A stretch of DNA of 50,486 bases from Bacteroidales bacterium UBA6428 (GTDB lineage: Bacteria; Bacteroidota; Bacteroidia; Bacteroidales; UBA932). Shown here piece after piece: positions 6,393 through 15,578 of the stretch. Position 1 is the stretch's first letter. Every line of letters starts with the position of its first letter. The notes under the pieces were generated by a model, which worked only from the letters and a program-made list of their open reading frames with translations, ran no database searches and was not told the origin of the DNA. The stretch covers positions 1 through 50,486 of the forward strand of contig DJOW01000079.1 of NCBI GenBank assembly GCA_002437305.1, read 5' to 3'. Both the position numbers and the translations under genes were made by a program.

Positions 6393-7877
6393 TTATGGAT
6401 CAATAGTCAAAGCCTTGTACTTAGTCTTCCACTCACTCCAGTTCGGGGCGGTCATGTACTTCTCAACGGAGACGGCCGGGACGAAGATCACATTGGCATT
6501 GTCGCCAAGGAATGTGTCCTCCAGTTCAGGCGGGGTCTCTGGAAGGACTATCACTTGTCTAAGATGGCCACAACCATTAAATGCCTGAGGACCGACATAA
6601 CAAACGCCACGTGGAATTGTGATCTGCGAGAACAAGCAATTAGCGAAAGCCCTAGTCTCAATCTTGTTAAGATTCTCTGTCAATGTCAGCGTTTCAATGC
6701 CCCGACAGTTCTCAAAAACGCCTTCATGCAGGCAGTATATACTAGAAGGCAACTTTGTCAGTTTCAATTTATGACAAGAAAAGAACGCATACTGGCCGAT
6801 CTCCAGCAAACCGTCAGGCAGATCTGTCCAGGCCAAAGACCCACACCCCTGGAAGGCGTACCTGCCAATCTCTTTGACTCCCGACGGGATGTTCTTAGGA
6901 TTAAAATCGACATCGTTACAAAATGCCCAATCTCCAATGTAATGAACATTCGCGGGAAGTTCCGCTGGAGCCACTCCCGGACAGTCGGCGAAAACACCAC
7001 CTTCTATCGTTGTCAGTTTCGAAGGCAAGGCGGCAAGCTGGATGTTTGAACAGCGCGAGAACGCCCAACTGCCTATTTCAGTTATGGTTTCAGGTAAAGA
7101 AATCAAAGGCATCCTGGAACATCCGACAAATGCATGAGTCTTGATTGTTGTCAGATTGTCAGGCAGTTTGGACAGGAGCATATTCCCGCACTCAGCGAAC
7201 GCGCGCTCTCCGACAACCAAGACACTTTCAGGCAATCTCACATCCGCAAGGTTGCGGCAGAGTTTGAAAGCGGAATCAGCCACACTCTTCAAGCCGGTGA
7301 AACATTCAAGCTCCTCAAAGGACGAGATCGCCTCGTTTCCCATGAACGCCAACCCAAGATCCGTCACCTTGGCAGCTTCCGCCTTGGACAGTTCGCCATC
7401 CCCGTCCAGATCCCAATTTTTTACGCAGATCGCCTTGACAGCAGGATCCTTGAACTCGATGTTCCGCTCCACCGGAGAAGGTGGATCAGGCCCGACCGGT
7501 TCATTCCCCGTCGCCACCTTACGCAAATCAGAAGTCAACTCATCACGTCCGTTGCCGACCCAAGCCTTATAGAGGTAAGCGGCGGAATATTCAAGGTTCT
7601 CCAAGGTCAATGAATATTCCAATCCGTCTGCCAAGGCCGCTGTCAGACGATCCATGGAATTTTCATCCTTCCCGAAATAAAAACCGAACTCCAGCGCTGA
7701 GGAAAGATCTCTCTCGCTCTTGAATGTAGCGGTAAGTGTAACCGCGTCACCATTCACAGCGGCGCTTACGGATGAAAACGAAGGGGAACGCATCTCCGGC
7801 ACAAGGCCGACCTCGCAGCCGGTCAAGACGACCGCCACAGCAAGGAGAAGCATCCTTATTTTCCTCGAAAAGTCCAT
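6393..7877 (-). CDS. BspA-type leucine-rich repeat lipoprotein with an EF-hand-like loop
   Basis: The 494-residue protein begins with a lipoprotein signal peptide (lipobox VLTGC, Cys21). A beta-rich N-terminal region (residues 30-125, Ig/fibronectin-like) follows, then a calcium-loop-like D-L-D-G-D-G-E-L-S motif near 157-165. A long run of LRR_5 (BspA) repeats fills residues 190-470, with recurrent I-x-x-x-A-F-x-x-C and L-x-x-x-L-P units. The C-terminal P-E-T-P-P with V-P-x-x-x-x-x-x-Y-x-x-x-x-x-W is the usual end cap. Such proteins are surface-exposed adhesins or ligand binders. Start 7877 is chosen because the -7 box at 7899-7906 lies inside the longer frame that opens at 7901. It stands alone between two minus-strand transcripts. 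Confidence 0.85.
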   Translation of the reverse strand: MDFSRKIRMLLLAVAVVLTGCEVGLVPEMRSPSFSSVSAAVNGDAVTLTATFKSERDLSSALEFGFYFGKDENSMDRLTAALADGLEYSLTLENLEYSAAYLYKAWVGNGRDELTSDLRKVATGNEPVGPDPPSPVERNIEFKDPAVKAICVKNWDLDGDGELSKAEAAKVTDLGLAFMGNEAISSFEELECFTGLKSVADSAFKLCRNLADVRLPESVLVVGERAFAECGNMLLSKLPDNLTTIKTHAFVGCSRMPLISLPETITEIGSWAFSRCSNIQLAALPSKLTTIEGGVFADCPGVAPAELPANVHYIGDWAFCNDVDFNPKNIPSGVKEIGRYAFQGCGSLAWTDLPDGLLEIGQYAFFSCHKLKLTKLPSSIYCLHEGVFENCRGIETLTLTENLNKIETRAFANCLFSQITIPRGVCYVGPQAFNGCGHLRQVIVLPETPPELEDTFLGDNANVIFVPAVSVEKYMTAPNWSEWKTKYKALTIDP

Positions 7878-7898
7878 TAATTGGTCTGATATCGACTG

Positions 7899-7906
7899 CA
7901 AATATA
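7899..7906 (-). promoter_or_regulatory. -7 box of the LRR lipoprotein gene
   Basis: TATATTTG on the minus strand, 21 bp upstream of ATG 7877. It overlaps the alternative upstream start at 7901 and argues against it. Confidence 0.5.
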
Positions 7907-8022
7907 CACATTATATTCAGAATCGTTGTTATTGACAATGGAGATGGAGGAGAAAATGATCAGGAAGACAGACTCCGTGCGCAAAAAGGGCGATCTCACC
8001 CACAAAGCGATGAAAATCAAGC

Positions 8023-8057
8023 TCCCGTGCGCTGAACCAACGATCATACGCACGGGA
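8023..8057 (-). terminator. Possible terminator of the carbohydrate operon
   Basis: TCCCGTGCG at 8023-8031 pairs with CGCACGGGA at 8049-8057 (9 bp, 17-nt loop). It lies about 90 bp beyond the stop of the fucosidase gene. The minus strand beyond the stem is only weakly T-rich. The rest of 7907-8146 shows nothing recognisable. Confidence 0.35.
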
Positions 8058-8146
8058 TTCTGTTTATCGTGTTGACAAGGTCGCTTACCGCAATGGCGAT
8101 GAATAGTCCTTGACAGTAGCAGGATGTCTAAAAGCCTGACAAGGTT

Positions 8147-9481
8147 TTATTTCATTGTCACCTTGACGACATAGTCCTCCGCTGGAAGATCAGTGGGGAG
8201 TGTGATGAAGAGTTTCTCTCCGACTTTCTTGACGGGCAGGACGGAGCCGTCCGCCAATGCCTTCACGGACTTAACCTTGGCCTTCTTGGCAATCGGAATC
8301 TCAAGGACAGCGCCAGGATTCTGGAGAACATGAAGGTAAAACGTCTTGCCTCCGGCCAGAGGGGCGGTTGACACTCCCCATTCCTGCTCGGAGACCGGGC
8401 CAGGGCCGCAGCCTTTGATGGACTCGGAATTGACCTTCATCCACTGGCCGATCTCCTTCAGCAAGGCAAGCGCGGCCTCGGGAAGACGGCCGTCAGCGCG
8501 GGGGCCGATGTTCAGCAGAAGATTCGAGTTCAGAGAGACTGCCTTGGCCAGAGTCGCGACAAGCTGGGCCGAAGTCTTGTAGTCCCGGTCTGAGACACTG
8601 TACCCCCACGTGTGGTTCATCGTCTGACACATCTCCAGAGGGAGCTTGTCGCTGACCATCTGTCCTTCGGAATAGCCGGCGGTGTTCTGCCCCGGAAGAT
8701 CCCTTTCGAACATCTGGAAATCCTCTCCCTCAATCGGTTGAATGTGATGGTTGTTACCGATCAAGCAGGCAGGATCCACAGAATGAATATATTCATAGAA
8801 CTCAGGCATCCTCCAATTGAAAGGAACCGAGTCGCGCTTGTGGTCCCAATAGCCGTCAAACCAAAGGGCACGGACGGGAGCGTACTGGGTCATCAACTCC
8901 TTGACCTGCCGCTTCATGAAGCCAAGATAGTGGTCATAGTCAGGATGGTCGCCCTTGCGGCCGGTATTGCGACCGGACTCGCCAAGCGGGTAATCCTCCC
9001 GGATCCAGTCCAAAATGGAATAGTAGAACTGAAGACTCAGACCTTCCTTATGACAGGCATCCGCGAGATCCCTCATCACGTCCTTTCCCCAAGGGGTAGC
9101 CTTGACGATGTTGTAGTCCGAAGCCTTGGTGTCGAACATGGAAAACCCGTCATGGTGGCGGGAAGTGATTGTCACATAGCCTGCTCCGGCATCCTTGAAA
9201 GCCTTCACCCACTCCTCGGCGTCGTAGCCGGCGGGATAAAAGGCGGAGGCCGCGTGGGCATATTCATCCTTGTTCAGGCCGCCAAGATTGAGGTACCATT
9301 CCCCTTGAGCGTACGAGGCATATATTCCCCAATGCAGGAATATTCCGAAGCGGTCGTTGACTAATTGGCGGCGCGCCTCAAGATTCTCCGGCGATGGTTG
9401 ATAATGATTCTGTGAATACCCCGTCACAGCGGCCACGAGTGAAAGGCAGACAGCCAGAAAAGAGGTTCTCAGTGTCTTCAT
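8147..9481 (-). CDS. Alpha-L-fucosidase, glycoside hydrolase family 29
   Basis: The 444-residue exported enzyme has a signal peptide ending near residue 23. It then shows the GH29 core: R-F-G-I-F-L-H-W-G near 44-52, S-R-H-H-D-G-F at 107-113, and L-W-F-D-G at 207-211, where Asp209 is the expected nucleophile. The small C-terminal beta domain (from about 370) is also typical. GH29 enzymes cleave alpha-linked fucose from glycans with retention of configuration. The protein is likely periplasmic or surface-located. It is the last gene of the minus-strand operon with uxuA, the SDR and GH2, 50 bp after uxuA. Start 9481 (M-K-T-L-R) is chosen because it begins the signal peptide; the frame is open upstream. 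Substrate linkage cannot be read from the sequence. Confidence 0.93.
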   Translation of the reverse strand: MKTLRTSFLAVCLSLVAAVTGYSQNHYQPSPENLEARRQLVNDRFGIFLHWGIYASYAQGEWYLNLGGLNKDEYAHAASAFYPAGYDAEEWVKAFKDAGAGYVTITSRHHDGFSMFDTKASDYNIVKATPWGKDVMRDLADACHKEGLSLQFYYSILDWIREDYPLGESGRNTGRKGDHPDYDHYLGFMKRQVKELMTQYAPVRALWFDGYWDHKRDSVPFNWRMPEFYEYIHSVDPACLIGNNHHIQPIEGEDFQMFERDLPGQNTAGYSEGQMVSDKLPLEMCQTMNHTWGYSVSDRDYKTSAQLVATLAKAVSLNSNLLLNIGPRADGRLPEAALALLKEIGQWMKVNSESIKGCGPGPVSEQEWGVSTAPLAGGKTFYLHVLQNPGAVLEIPIAKKAKVKSVKALADGSVLPVKKVGEKLFITLPTDLPAEDYVVKVTMK

Positions 9482-9531
9482 TGTGAAAGTTTTAATGAGG
9501 TCGGCGGCTTGCACAAGCCGCCGGCCAGAAT

Positions 9532-10722
9532 CTATCTCTCAGGATAAAGCGATCCTGCGATGCCCATCTGGAGACCGCGCAACTCGGCGATGCCCCTCAT
9601 CCTGCCGTAGCATGAATATCCCGGATTGGACTTCTTGTGAAGGTCATCGCACATTCTGTGGCCGTGGTCCGGACGGCAGAACACACGGAACTTACGTTCC
9701 TGCATCACCTCCAGCAGGGTCCTCATCATTCCGTACATGTCCACGTCACCGGCAAGGTGAGTGTCCTCGAAATAGTTGCCCTCGGAATCACGCTTCGTGC
9801 TTCTGAAATGCACGAAATCCGTCCTGTCACCGAACTCGCGCATCATTCCGACAAGATCGTTGTCAGCCCTGATGCCGAAAGAGCCTGTGCAGAGACAAAG
9901 TCCGTTGGACCAGTTCGGAACTGCGGCGATGAGTTTGCGGAAGTCCTCGGCTGTGGAAAGAATCCTCGGAAGGCCAAGAATCGGGAACGGAGGATCGTCC
10001 GGATGAATGACCATTCTGACACCGACCTCGTCCGCCACAGGGCAGATCTGGCTCAAGAAAAAGATAAGATTATTTCTGAGTTTCTCGGAATCAATCCCAT
10101 TATACCTTTCGAGCTCTTTTCTGAACTGATCCAATGTAAAGCTTTCCTCGCTGCCGGGAAGCCCGGCGATCATCGTGCGGGTGAGTTTGTGGATCTCCTC
10201 GGCGTCCATCTTCTCGAAACGGGCCTTGGCCTTGGCGATGTCCTCGGCTGGATATTCCTTCTCCGCCCCAGGTCTTTTCAGTATGAAAAGGTCAAAGGCA
10301 AGCAGGGCCGCGCGCTCGAAACGCAGGCACGTTGAACCGTCCGGCAGCCTGTAGTCCAAATCGGTCCTTGTCCAGTCAAGCACCGGCATAAAGTTGTAGG
10401 TCACGCACTTGATACCGCATTCAGAAAGGTTGCGCAGTGTCTGCTTGTAGTTCTCGATGTACTTGAGGTAGTCTCCCGTCCGGGTCTTGATGTGCTCATG
10501 CACCGGAACACTTTCGACAACACTCCAGGTGAGGCCCCAATCGGCGACCTCCTTTTGGCGTGCCCTGATCTCCTCGACCGGCCAAACACATCCGTTAGGA
10601 ATATGATGAAGCGCGTGGACGATGTCAGTCACGCCCGTCTGTCTGATGTAATCCAGAGAGATAGGGTCATTAGGACCATACCACCTCCAGCTCTCGCGCA
10701 TTAGAACTATATTCTTATCCAT
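9532..10722 (-). CDS. uxuA: D-mannonate dehydratase
   Basis: The 396-residue protein matches UxuA along its whole length. It starts with M-R-E-S-W-R-W-Y-G and carries H-P-D-D-P-P at 240-245, C-T-G-S-F-G near 278, H-F-R-S near 305 and the C-terminal R-P-D-H-G at 350-354, which supply the metal and substrate ligands. UxuA dehydrates D-mannonate to 2-keto-3-deoxygluconate (EC 4.2.1.8) in the cytoplasmic hexuronate pathway. The gene sits 5 bp downstream of an SDR oxidoreductase that would supply mannonate from fructuronate, and between two exported glycosidases, so the operon likely handles a uronic-acid-containing glycan. The isomerase (UxaC) and KDG kinase/aldolase are not in the window. Confidence 0.95.
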   Translation of the reverse strand: MDKNIVLMRESWRWYGPNDPISLDYIRQTGVTDIVHALHHIPNGCVWPVEEIRARQKEVADWGLTWSVVESVPVHEHIKTRTGDYLKYIENYKQTLRNLSECGIKCVTYNFMPVLDWTRTDLDYRLPDGSTCLRFERAALLAFDLFILKRPGAEKEYPAEDIAKAKARFEKMDAEEIHKLTRTMIAGLPGSEESFTLDQFRKELERYNGIDSEKLRNNLIFFLSQICPVADEVGVRMVIHPDDPPFPILGLPRILSTAEDFRKLIAAVPNWSNGLCLCTGSFGIRADNDLVGMMREFGDRTDFVHFRSTKRDSEGNYFEDTHLAGDVDMYGMMRTLLEVMQERKFRVFCRPDHGHRMCDDLHKKSNPGYSCYGRMRGIAELRGLQMGIAGSLYPER

Positions 10723-10727
10723 GTTCC

Positions 10728-11546
10728 TTAGATCGAAAAAGCGTCAAAACCACCATCTACAACGTTGATCGTTCCCGTCACGGCCTTTGAGGCGTCAGAG
10801 GCCAGCCAATGGAGGGTTCCGAGAAGCTCCTCAGGCTCAAGGAAACGTCCGAACGGAGTGTGGGCCAAGATCTTGTGCGAGCGGTCCGTCAGACTGCCGT
10901 CTGGATTGGTGAGCAGGGAACGGTTCTGGTTGGTGAGCAGGAAACCAGGAGCGATGGCGTTGACCCTGAAGCCCTCACCGAACTTGATGGCAAGCTCTCC
11001 GGCAAGGTATTTTGTCCAGTTAGCCACGGCAGCCTTGGCGACACCGTAGCCGGCGACCCTGGTCAAAGGTCTGAGAGCGGTCTCGCTGCAGAAGTTGATG
11101 ATCGAGCCCTTTTTCCTCTCCACCATAGCCTTGGCGAAGACCATCGTAGGAAGAACAGTGCCGAACAGATTGAGATCCACAACCTTGCGGACAGCCTCAA
11201 CATCCAGGTCGAAGATGGTCTTCTCCGGTGGAACTGTGGCTGCGGCCATGTTGCCACCGGCAGCGTTCAACAGGATGTCAATCCCACCGAACCTCGCCAC
11301 AATCTCCTTGCAGTTTGCCTCAAGCGTCTCCTTGTCAAGCACATTGGTAGGCAGGAAGCAAGCCTCTCCCCCTTCGGCTTTGATCTCGGACACAATGCTT
11401 TCACCTTTCCCGGCAGCCCTGTCAAGATCCAGAAGGGCGACCTTTGCCCCCTGCGCCGCGAAATATTTCACGATGGTCGCACCGAGAACCCCACAGGCTC
11501 CGGTCATAACGACTACTTTCCCCTTGATGTCAAAAAGATTTTCCAT
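10728..11546 (-). CDS. SDR-family D-mannonate oxidoreductase (fructuronate reductase)
   Basis: This is a 272-residue short-chain dehydrogenase. The NAD(P)-binding motif T-G-A-C-G-V-L-G is at 15-22, N-A-A-G-G near 92, the catalytic Ser in F-C-S-E-T near 152 and the Y-G-V-A-K pair near 165. The family is broad. The assignment to fructuronate/mannonate interconversion rests on its place 5 bp before uxuA, an arrangement known in Bacteroidetes that use an SDR in place of the long-chain UxuB. It is 8 bp downstream of the GH2 gene, so translation is probably coupled. A KduD-like or other ketose reductase role remains possible. Confidence 0.82.
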   Translation of the reverse strand: MENLFDIKGKVVVMTGACGVLGATIVKYFAAQGAKVALLDLDRAAGKGESIVSEIKAEGGEACFLPTNVLDKETLEANCKEIVARFGGIDILLNAAGGNMAAATVPPEKTIFDLDVEAVRKVVDLNLFGTVLPTMVFAKAMVERKKGSIINFCSETALRPLTRVAGYGVAKAAVANWTKYLAGELAIKFGEGFRVNAIAPGFLLTNQNRSLLTNPDGSLTDRSHKILAHTPFGRFLEPEELLGTLHWLASDASKAVTGTINVVDGGFDAFSI

Positions 11547-11554
11547 AATATTAT

Positions 11555-13411
11555 TTATTTGATTGGCATAGATTCTATAACCTTCGTATTTATTTCTTTA
11601 AGCTTGTCTTCATCCATTTTGATGACCTTGCGGTCATATGTCATAAGCCCGTTGACCTCACCCTCGACATCGGTCGTCTGGGTGTAGACAGCGCCACAGA
11701 CACCCTGCTTCACCAAAAGGATCAGATGATCCGCGAATCTTGAATATTCAGCAAGCACCTCGTCTCCATTCTTGTACTGGACGTAGCCCCAATTGCGGTC
11801 CGGCTGCCAGAGGTGGCCCTCAAGCGGAAGGCCGATGCCGCCATATTCACCTAAGACATTAGCCATCTTAGGATCCCAAAGACGAATAGCCGGATAAGGG
11901 TAATGATGGTTGTCCAACACGTCACCGCAATCAGGCACCCAGTTGCCTCCGGAGGACATGTTGATAAGCCTTGTAGGATCCTGAGCTCTTGTGAAGTCAA
12001 CGACAGCCTTTGTGTCGAACTGCCCCCACGCTTCATTGAACGGCACCCACATCACGATGCAAGGGAACTTCTTCACCTGGGCGATGATCTCGGACCACTC
12101 CTTATAGTAATTGGCCTTGGCCTGAGGCGTGGCAGGGAAATCGACTCCTTCATTGTAACTGTGGAATCCCCATTTTTTGGAAGCGGCAAAGCACGGCATG
12201 TCCTGCCAAACCAGCATCCCGAGCTGGTCGCAGTAGTAGAACCAGCGGGACGATTCGACCTTAATGTGCTTGCGGATCATGTTGAACCCGAAGTCCTTAG
12301 TCTTCTGAATATCAAATTTCAGAGCCTCGTCCGTCGGTGCGGTATAGAGTCCGTCCGGCCACCAGCCCTGGTCAAGCGGACCGAACTGGAAAAGTGGCTT
12401 GCCGTTAAGTCCCATGAGCCTGGTTTCCGGGTTCTTCTGATAAATGGACACCTCACGCATCGCCGTGTAGCCATGGACGGAATCCAAAGACTTCCCGCCA
12501 CGAAGCACAGAGATCTCCAATCCGTAAAGATAAGGCGAATCCGGAGACCAGAGTCTCACATCTTTTACCGGAAGAGTGGCCACGCCGTCCGGAGCCGTCC
12601 TTACCTGGGCGATAACTTTGCCGGACACGCCGTTCTCGGTCGAATAGCCAACCCCGCCGTCAAGCAGCTTGACACTCACGACATCGCCTTCCTGCAAGCC
12701 CTCGGTGTCCACCGAGACACTCATTGTGCCGGCCTTTATGTCCGAAACCGCATAATAGTCAGTAATCCTGGCCTTTGAGACAGGCTCAATCCAGACGCTC
12801 TGCCAGATTCCAGAGACAGCTGTGTACCAGATTCCGTTAGGGTTCTTCACTTGTTTTCCACGCGGTTGGAAATCATTGTCGGTCGCATCCTCCACCCTGA
12901 CAACAAGAGTGTTGTCACCAGATTTCAGATAAGGAGTGATGTCGAAGGAGAAATGAGTGTAGCCACCTGTGTGCCTGCCGACCTGAATGCCATTGACAAC
13001 CACATCAGCCTGCCAATCGACAGCCTCAAAATTGAGCATCAAGCGCCTGCCCTTCCATGCCGACGGAACCTTGAATGTGGTCCTGTACCAAAGGGCGTCA
13101 TCAGGGGTCAAAGTGCGACCTGCTCCGGAAAGAGAAGACTCCACCGCGAACGGCACAAGTATCTGACCATCAAACGTCTCCGGCAAAGCGGCGTTCTTTG
13201 GGGTGATTGAATATTCCCACAGGCCGTTCAGGGATTTCCATTCGGGACGGACCATCTGGGGGCGCGGATATTCCCGATGTACGTTATCAGGCGTAACATC
13301 ATCCGCCCACTTTGTGCGGATGTGGTCTCCGGCCGGAGCCCAGGATTGCGCAAAGGCTGTGGCGGTGAACACCAGTGAAGCAGCAAGTGCAGACAAGATT
13401 TTCTTTTTCAT
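11555..13411 (-). CDS. Glycoside hydrolase family 2 protein
   Basis: The 618-residue protein has a signal peptide ending A-F-A-Q (about residue 22), a sugar-binding jelly-roll domain (about 55-210), an Ig-like domain (about 215-325) and a TIM barrel. The acid/base is in F-N-E-A-W (Glu460) and the likely nucleophile in G-E-Y-G-G (Glu522). GH2 covers beta-galactosidases, beta-glucuronidases and others. The glucuronidase-selective N-x-K motif would fall near 587-589, but the sequence there is N-G-L, so a canonical glucuronidase is unlikely despite the uronate genes downstream. It is the first gene of the operon and is exported. No good promoter match is seen in 13412-13513. Confidence 0.88.
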   Translation of the reverse strand: MKKKILSALAASLVFTATAFAQSWAPAGDHIRTKWADDVTPDNVHREYPRPQMVRPEWKSLNGLWEYSITPKNAALPETFDGQILVPFAVESSLSGAGRTLTPDDALWYRTTFKVPSAWKGRRLMLNFEAVDWQADVVVNGIQVGRHTGGYTHFSFDITPYLKSGDNTLVVRVEDATDNDFQPRGKQVKNPNGIWYTAVSGIWQSVWIEPVSKARITDYYAVSDIKAGTMSVSVDTEGLQEGDVVSVKLLDGGVGYSTENGVSGKVIAQVRTAPDGVATLPVKDVRLWSPDSPYLYGLEISVLRGGKSLDSVHGYTAMREVSIYQKNPETRLMGLNGKPLFQFGPLDQGWWPDGLYTAPTDEALKFDIQKTKDFGFNMIRKHIKVESSRWFYYCDQLGMLVWQDMPCFAASKKWGFHSYNEGVDFPATPQAKANYYKEWSEIIAQVKKFPCIVMWVPFNEAWGQFDTKAVVDFTRAQDPTRLINMSSGGNWVPDCGDVLDNHHYPYPAIRLWDPKMANVLGEYGGIGLPLEGHLWQPDRNWGYVQYKNGDEVLAEYSRFADHLILLVKQGVCGAVYTQTTDVEGEVNGLMTYDRKVIKMDEDKLKEINTKVIESMPIK

Positions 13412-13513
13412 TGCATTTATTAATTAGTATTATTAATTCGAATTATCCGGCATCGATCGCATATTTCACAAACTTGGACTCGTGGCAGTCATTTTCAGTC
13501 TTAAGAACTCTGA

Positions 13514-14053
13514 TTATTCATCCTTGCTGAAGAAGGAAAAATGGACGCGACCGTATTTCTTCTCTTTCCTGAAGTATTTATGTGCGGTGAACGAGTGCTC
13601 GTCTCCGTGCTCGAGGATGAAATAGCATCCGGGGTGAAGTATGCCCGCCGCGAAGACCTTGTCGGGCAATGTATCCAATCCCTCGAGAGCGTAAGGAGGA
13701 TCGGCGAAGACTATGTCAAACATCTCATGGCAGACGCCAAGAAAATCGAACACATTGTCCCTCACCGTCGTGACATTGTCAAGGCCGAGCCTGCCGGCCT
13801 CAGTCTTGATGAACGACGCGTTCTCCCTGGCCATCTCGACCGACCAGACCCGGCCCGCCCCCCTTGAGGCGAACTCAAATGCCACCGCGCCCGTACCGCC
13901 GAACAGATCCAGGACTTTCAGCCCCCCGAACTCATACTCATTGTCGAGCACATTGAACAAACCCTCGCGGGCAAAGTCGGTTGTAGGCCTGGCCTTGTAG
14001 CCGGCAGGCGGGTTGACAGTCTTGCCGCGCAGTTTTCCTCCGATGATTCTCAT
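13514..14053 (-). CDS. rsmD: 16S rRNA (guanine(966)-N(2))-methyltransferase
   Basis: This 179-residue protein has the RsmD signature. It begins M-R-I-I-G-G-K-L-R-G-K, continues with the R-P-T-T-D-F-A-R-E-G-L-F-N segment near 22-34, and has the SAM-binding L-D-L-F-G-G-T-G at 48-55 and the catalytic D-P-P-Y at 118-121. It methylates N2 of G966 in helix 31 of 16S rRNA during 30S assembly. The length is normal. The ATG overlaps the end of the upstream DUF3822 gene by 4 bp, so the two are translationally coupled. Confidence 0.95.
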   Translation of the reverse strand: MRIIGGKLRGKTVNPPAGYKARPTTDFAREGLFNVLDNEYEFGGLKVLDLFGGTGAVAFEFASRGAGRVWSVEMARENASFIKTEAGRLGLDNVTTVRDNVFDFLGVCHEMFDIVFADPPYALEGLDTLPDKVFAAGILHPGCYFILEHGDEHSFTAHKYFRKEKKYGRVHFSFFSKDE

Positions 14054-14742
14054 AACAGCTCGACAGATTTGAAATAACGGTAAAGGGACATCTCCTCTTC
14101 CTCAGTCAAAGGTGTCCTGAAATAGACCGATGAGACCTCAGGGTTAAGCTGGAGCTTTCTTACCGCCATGAACAGAAAGTACTCGGCCGTTGTGAAATCG
14201 GCCGCGCGGAACACATTCGCCAAAAGAAGATCGCGGCCCTGGGATATTCCAAGATGAAGGTAACCGGAAGCGTAAGAGGCGACTATCCTGTTGTAGTCGT
14301 CAACTTTTTGCATATCCTTCAGAATGTAGTATAGTTCAGGGAGTATTTCCGGATTCCTGCCATCTGAGTCCAGCACTGACCGCGAGATTGTCCTGGAGAG
14401 CATCTCACCGATAGACAACGAGTAGACGAGCTCGGCGGAATACTCTGGCAAAGGTACATGTCCGACGCTGTCCCCATCATCAAGGATGACAGTGTCGGAC
14501 AGAATCCTGCGCATGGAGGATTCCTCAAAGAAGGACACAGGTACGAGAGCCACTTTCGGAGTCAAGAGAGAGACCACAACCTGCCGGTACCGCCTCTGAA
14601 GCTCGGGCGCGGTGAAAACTGTCCCCGCGCCAAGCCACCCTGACTCCCGGACAGCCGACCCTTCGGTTACCTTAAAAGAATATCCATTCAAGCATACTTG
14701 AATGGATATTCCGTTCACCATCTGTTCCGGGCCCCGATTCAT
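14050..14742 (-). CDS. DUF3822 family protein
   Basis: The 230-residue protein (ATG 14742; a TTG-started form from 14751 is possible) matches the DUF3822 proteins found beside rsmD in many Bacteroidetes. It is a soluble protein with an actin-like beta-alpha pattern. A conserved-looking stretch around residues 150-165 reads Y-N-R-I-V-A-S-Y, and another around 185-200 covers T-T-A-E-Y-F-L-F. The biochemical role is unknown. The conserved neighbourhood with rsmD is the only functional hint. It lies 26 bp after the upstream membrane-anchored protein gene and overlaps rsmD by 4 bp. Confidence 0.8.
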   Translation of the reverse strand: MNRGPEQMVNGISIQVCLNGYSFKVTEGSAVRESGWLGAGTVFTAPELQRRYRQVVVSLLTPKVALVPVSFFEESSMRRILSDTVILDDGDSVGHVPLPEYSAELVYSLSIGEMLSRTISRSVLDSDGRNPEILPELYYILKDMQKVDDYNRIVASYASGYLHLGISQGRDLLLANVFRAADFTTAEYFLFMAVRKLQLNPEVSSVYFRTPLTEEEEMSLYRYFKSVELL

Positions 14743-14768
14743 ATAAACCAACAGGTAACGGCAATGGA

Positions 14769-15482
14769 TTACTCCCAGTTGCCGACATTGTTGTTAGGAG
14801 CGGAAATGCTTCCTACCATAAGACCTTCATAACGGCCTTGATCCTCACACTCAGCGACCTTGTTGACCACCAGCTGATGGTTCATTCCATTCAGAATAGA
14901 CTTCCACGGCATCTTGGCCTCAAACAAAGGCACGTTAACTCCGGAAACCTTCTTTACAACAGCGTCCATCTCAATCTTTGTGACATCGGCCACAGTCTCA
15001 CCATCGGTGGCGAAAGGAATCTGGTCGATCTTGTTGATGTCAAAGTCAGGCCTGTTGCGGAACAGGGTGTCCTTGACAGCGATCTTGTTCTGGATAGAGA
15101 ACACGAGATTCTTGTCTCCAGCCTCGTAGAGTTTGTAAAGACCCTCATCCGTGATTCCCTTGTGTGACTTCTTGACTTCGTTGGTGTGGGCGACGGCCAG
15201 CGAGTCATCCGGCGAGCCTACCTGCATGAGGACAATCATCTGGCCATTGTTATAGAACTGCTTCAGGGTGTCGAAAGAAGCCGTGAACCTTTCGTTCACA
15301 CCCTTGAAAGCAACCTGAAGGTCACGGATGTCCTTAAGCCTCTGAACCGCGACTTTCTGCCTTACCTCAACCTCCTTGTTGAACCTTACCGGTTCCATGA
15401 TGCCGTCATAGATCTTGTAGACTAAAAAGATTGCGCAAAGCGCCAGCACGATGCAGAGGATCGTTTTCAGTGTCTTGTTCAT
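14769..15482 (-). CDS. Membrane-anchored protein of unknown function
   Basis: The 237-residue protein has one N-terminal membrane segment (about residues 5-25) and a soluble remainder, presumably periplasmic. A coiled-coil-prone stretch covers residues 33-65 (V-E-V-R-Q-K-V-A-V-Q-R-L-K-D-I-R-D), followed by a mixed alpha/beta domain. I recognise no catalytic motif. It heads the operon with DUF3822 and rsmD, a grouping I associate with Bacteroidales generally. It has its own promoter at 15537-15567, back to back with that of the phosphoesterase operon. Confidence 0.75.
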   Translation of the reverse strand: MNKTLKTILCIVLALCAIFLVYKIYDGIMEPVRFNKEVEVRQKVAVQRLKDIRDLQVAFKGVNERFTASFDTLKQFYNNGQMIVLMQVGSPDDSLAVAHTNEVKKSHKGITDEGLYKLYEAGDKNLVFSIQNKIAVKDTLFRNRPDFDINKIDQIPFATDGETVADVTKIEMDAVVKKVSGVNVPLFEAKMPWKSILNGMNHQLVVNKVAECEDQGRYEGLMVGSISAPNNNVGNWE

Positions 15483-15536
15483 ATTCTTTGTTTTTATGTT
15501 TTTCTACACTAGAACCGACTATGCGTCAATTCTTGA

Positions 15537-15567
15537 CAAAGTTAGAAAATTGATTTATGAAATGCAA
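15537..15567 (-). promoter_or_regulatory. Promoter of the unknown protein-DUF3822-rsmD operon
   Basis: The minus strand reads TTG (15567-15565), a 20-bp spacer, then TAACTTTG (15544-15537). Both elements and the spacing fit the Bacteroidetes consensus. The leader to ATG 15482 would be about 50 nt. Confidence 0.65.
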
Positions 15568-15578
15568 TATAATATTTG

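Noticed and set aside
11903..12778. A 291-codon plus-strand frame opposite the GH2 gene
   Set aside because: The GH2 catalytic motifs lie on the minus strand and the plus frame shows no protein-like pattern.
13438..13472. Promoter for the GH2 operon (TTTG then TAATTCGA on the minus strand)
   Set aside because: The -7 element departs from TAnnTTTG and the spacer is 23 bp, too weak to list as a feature.
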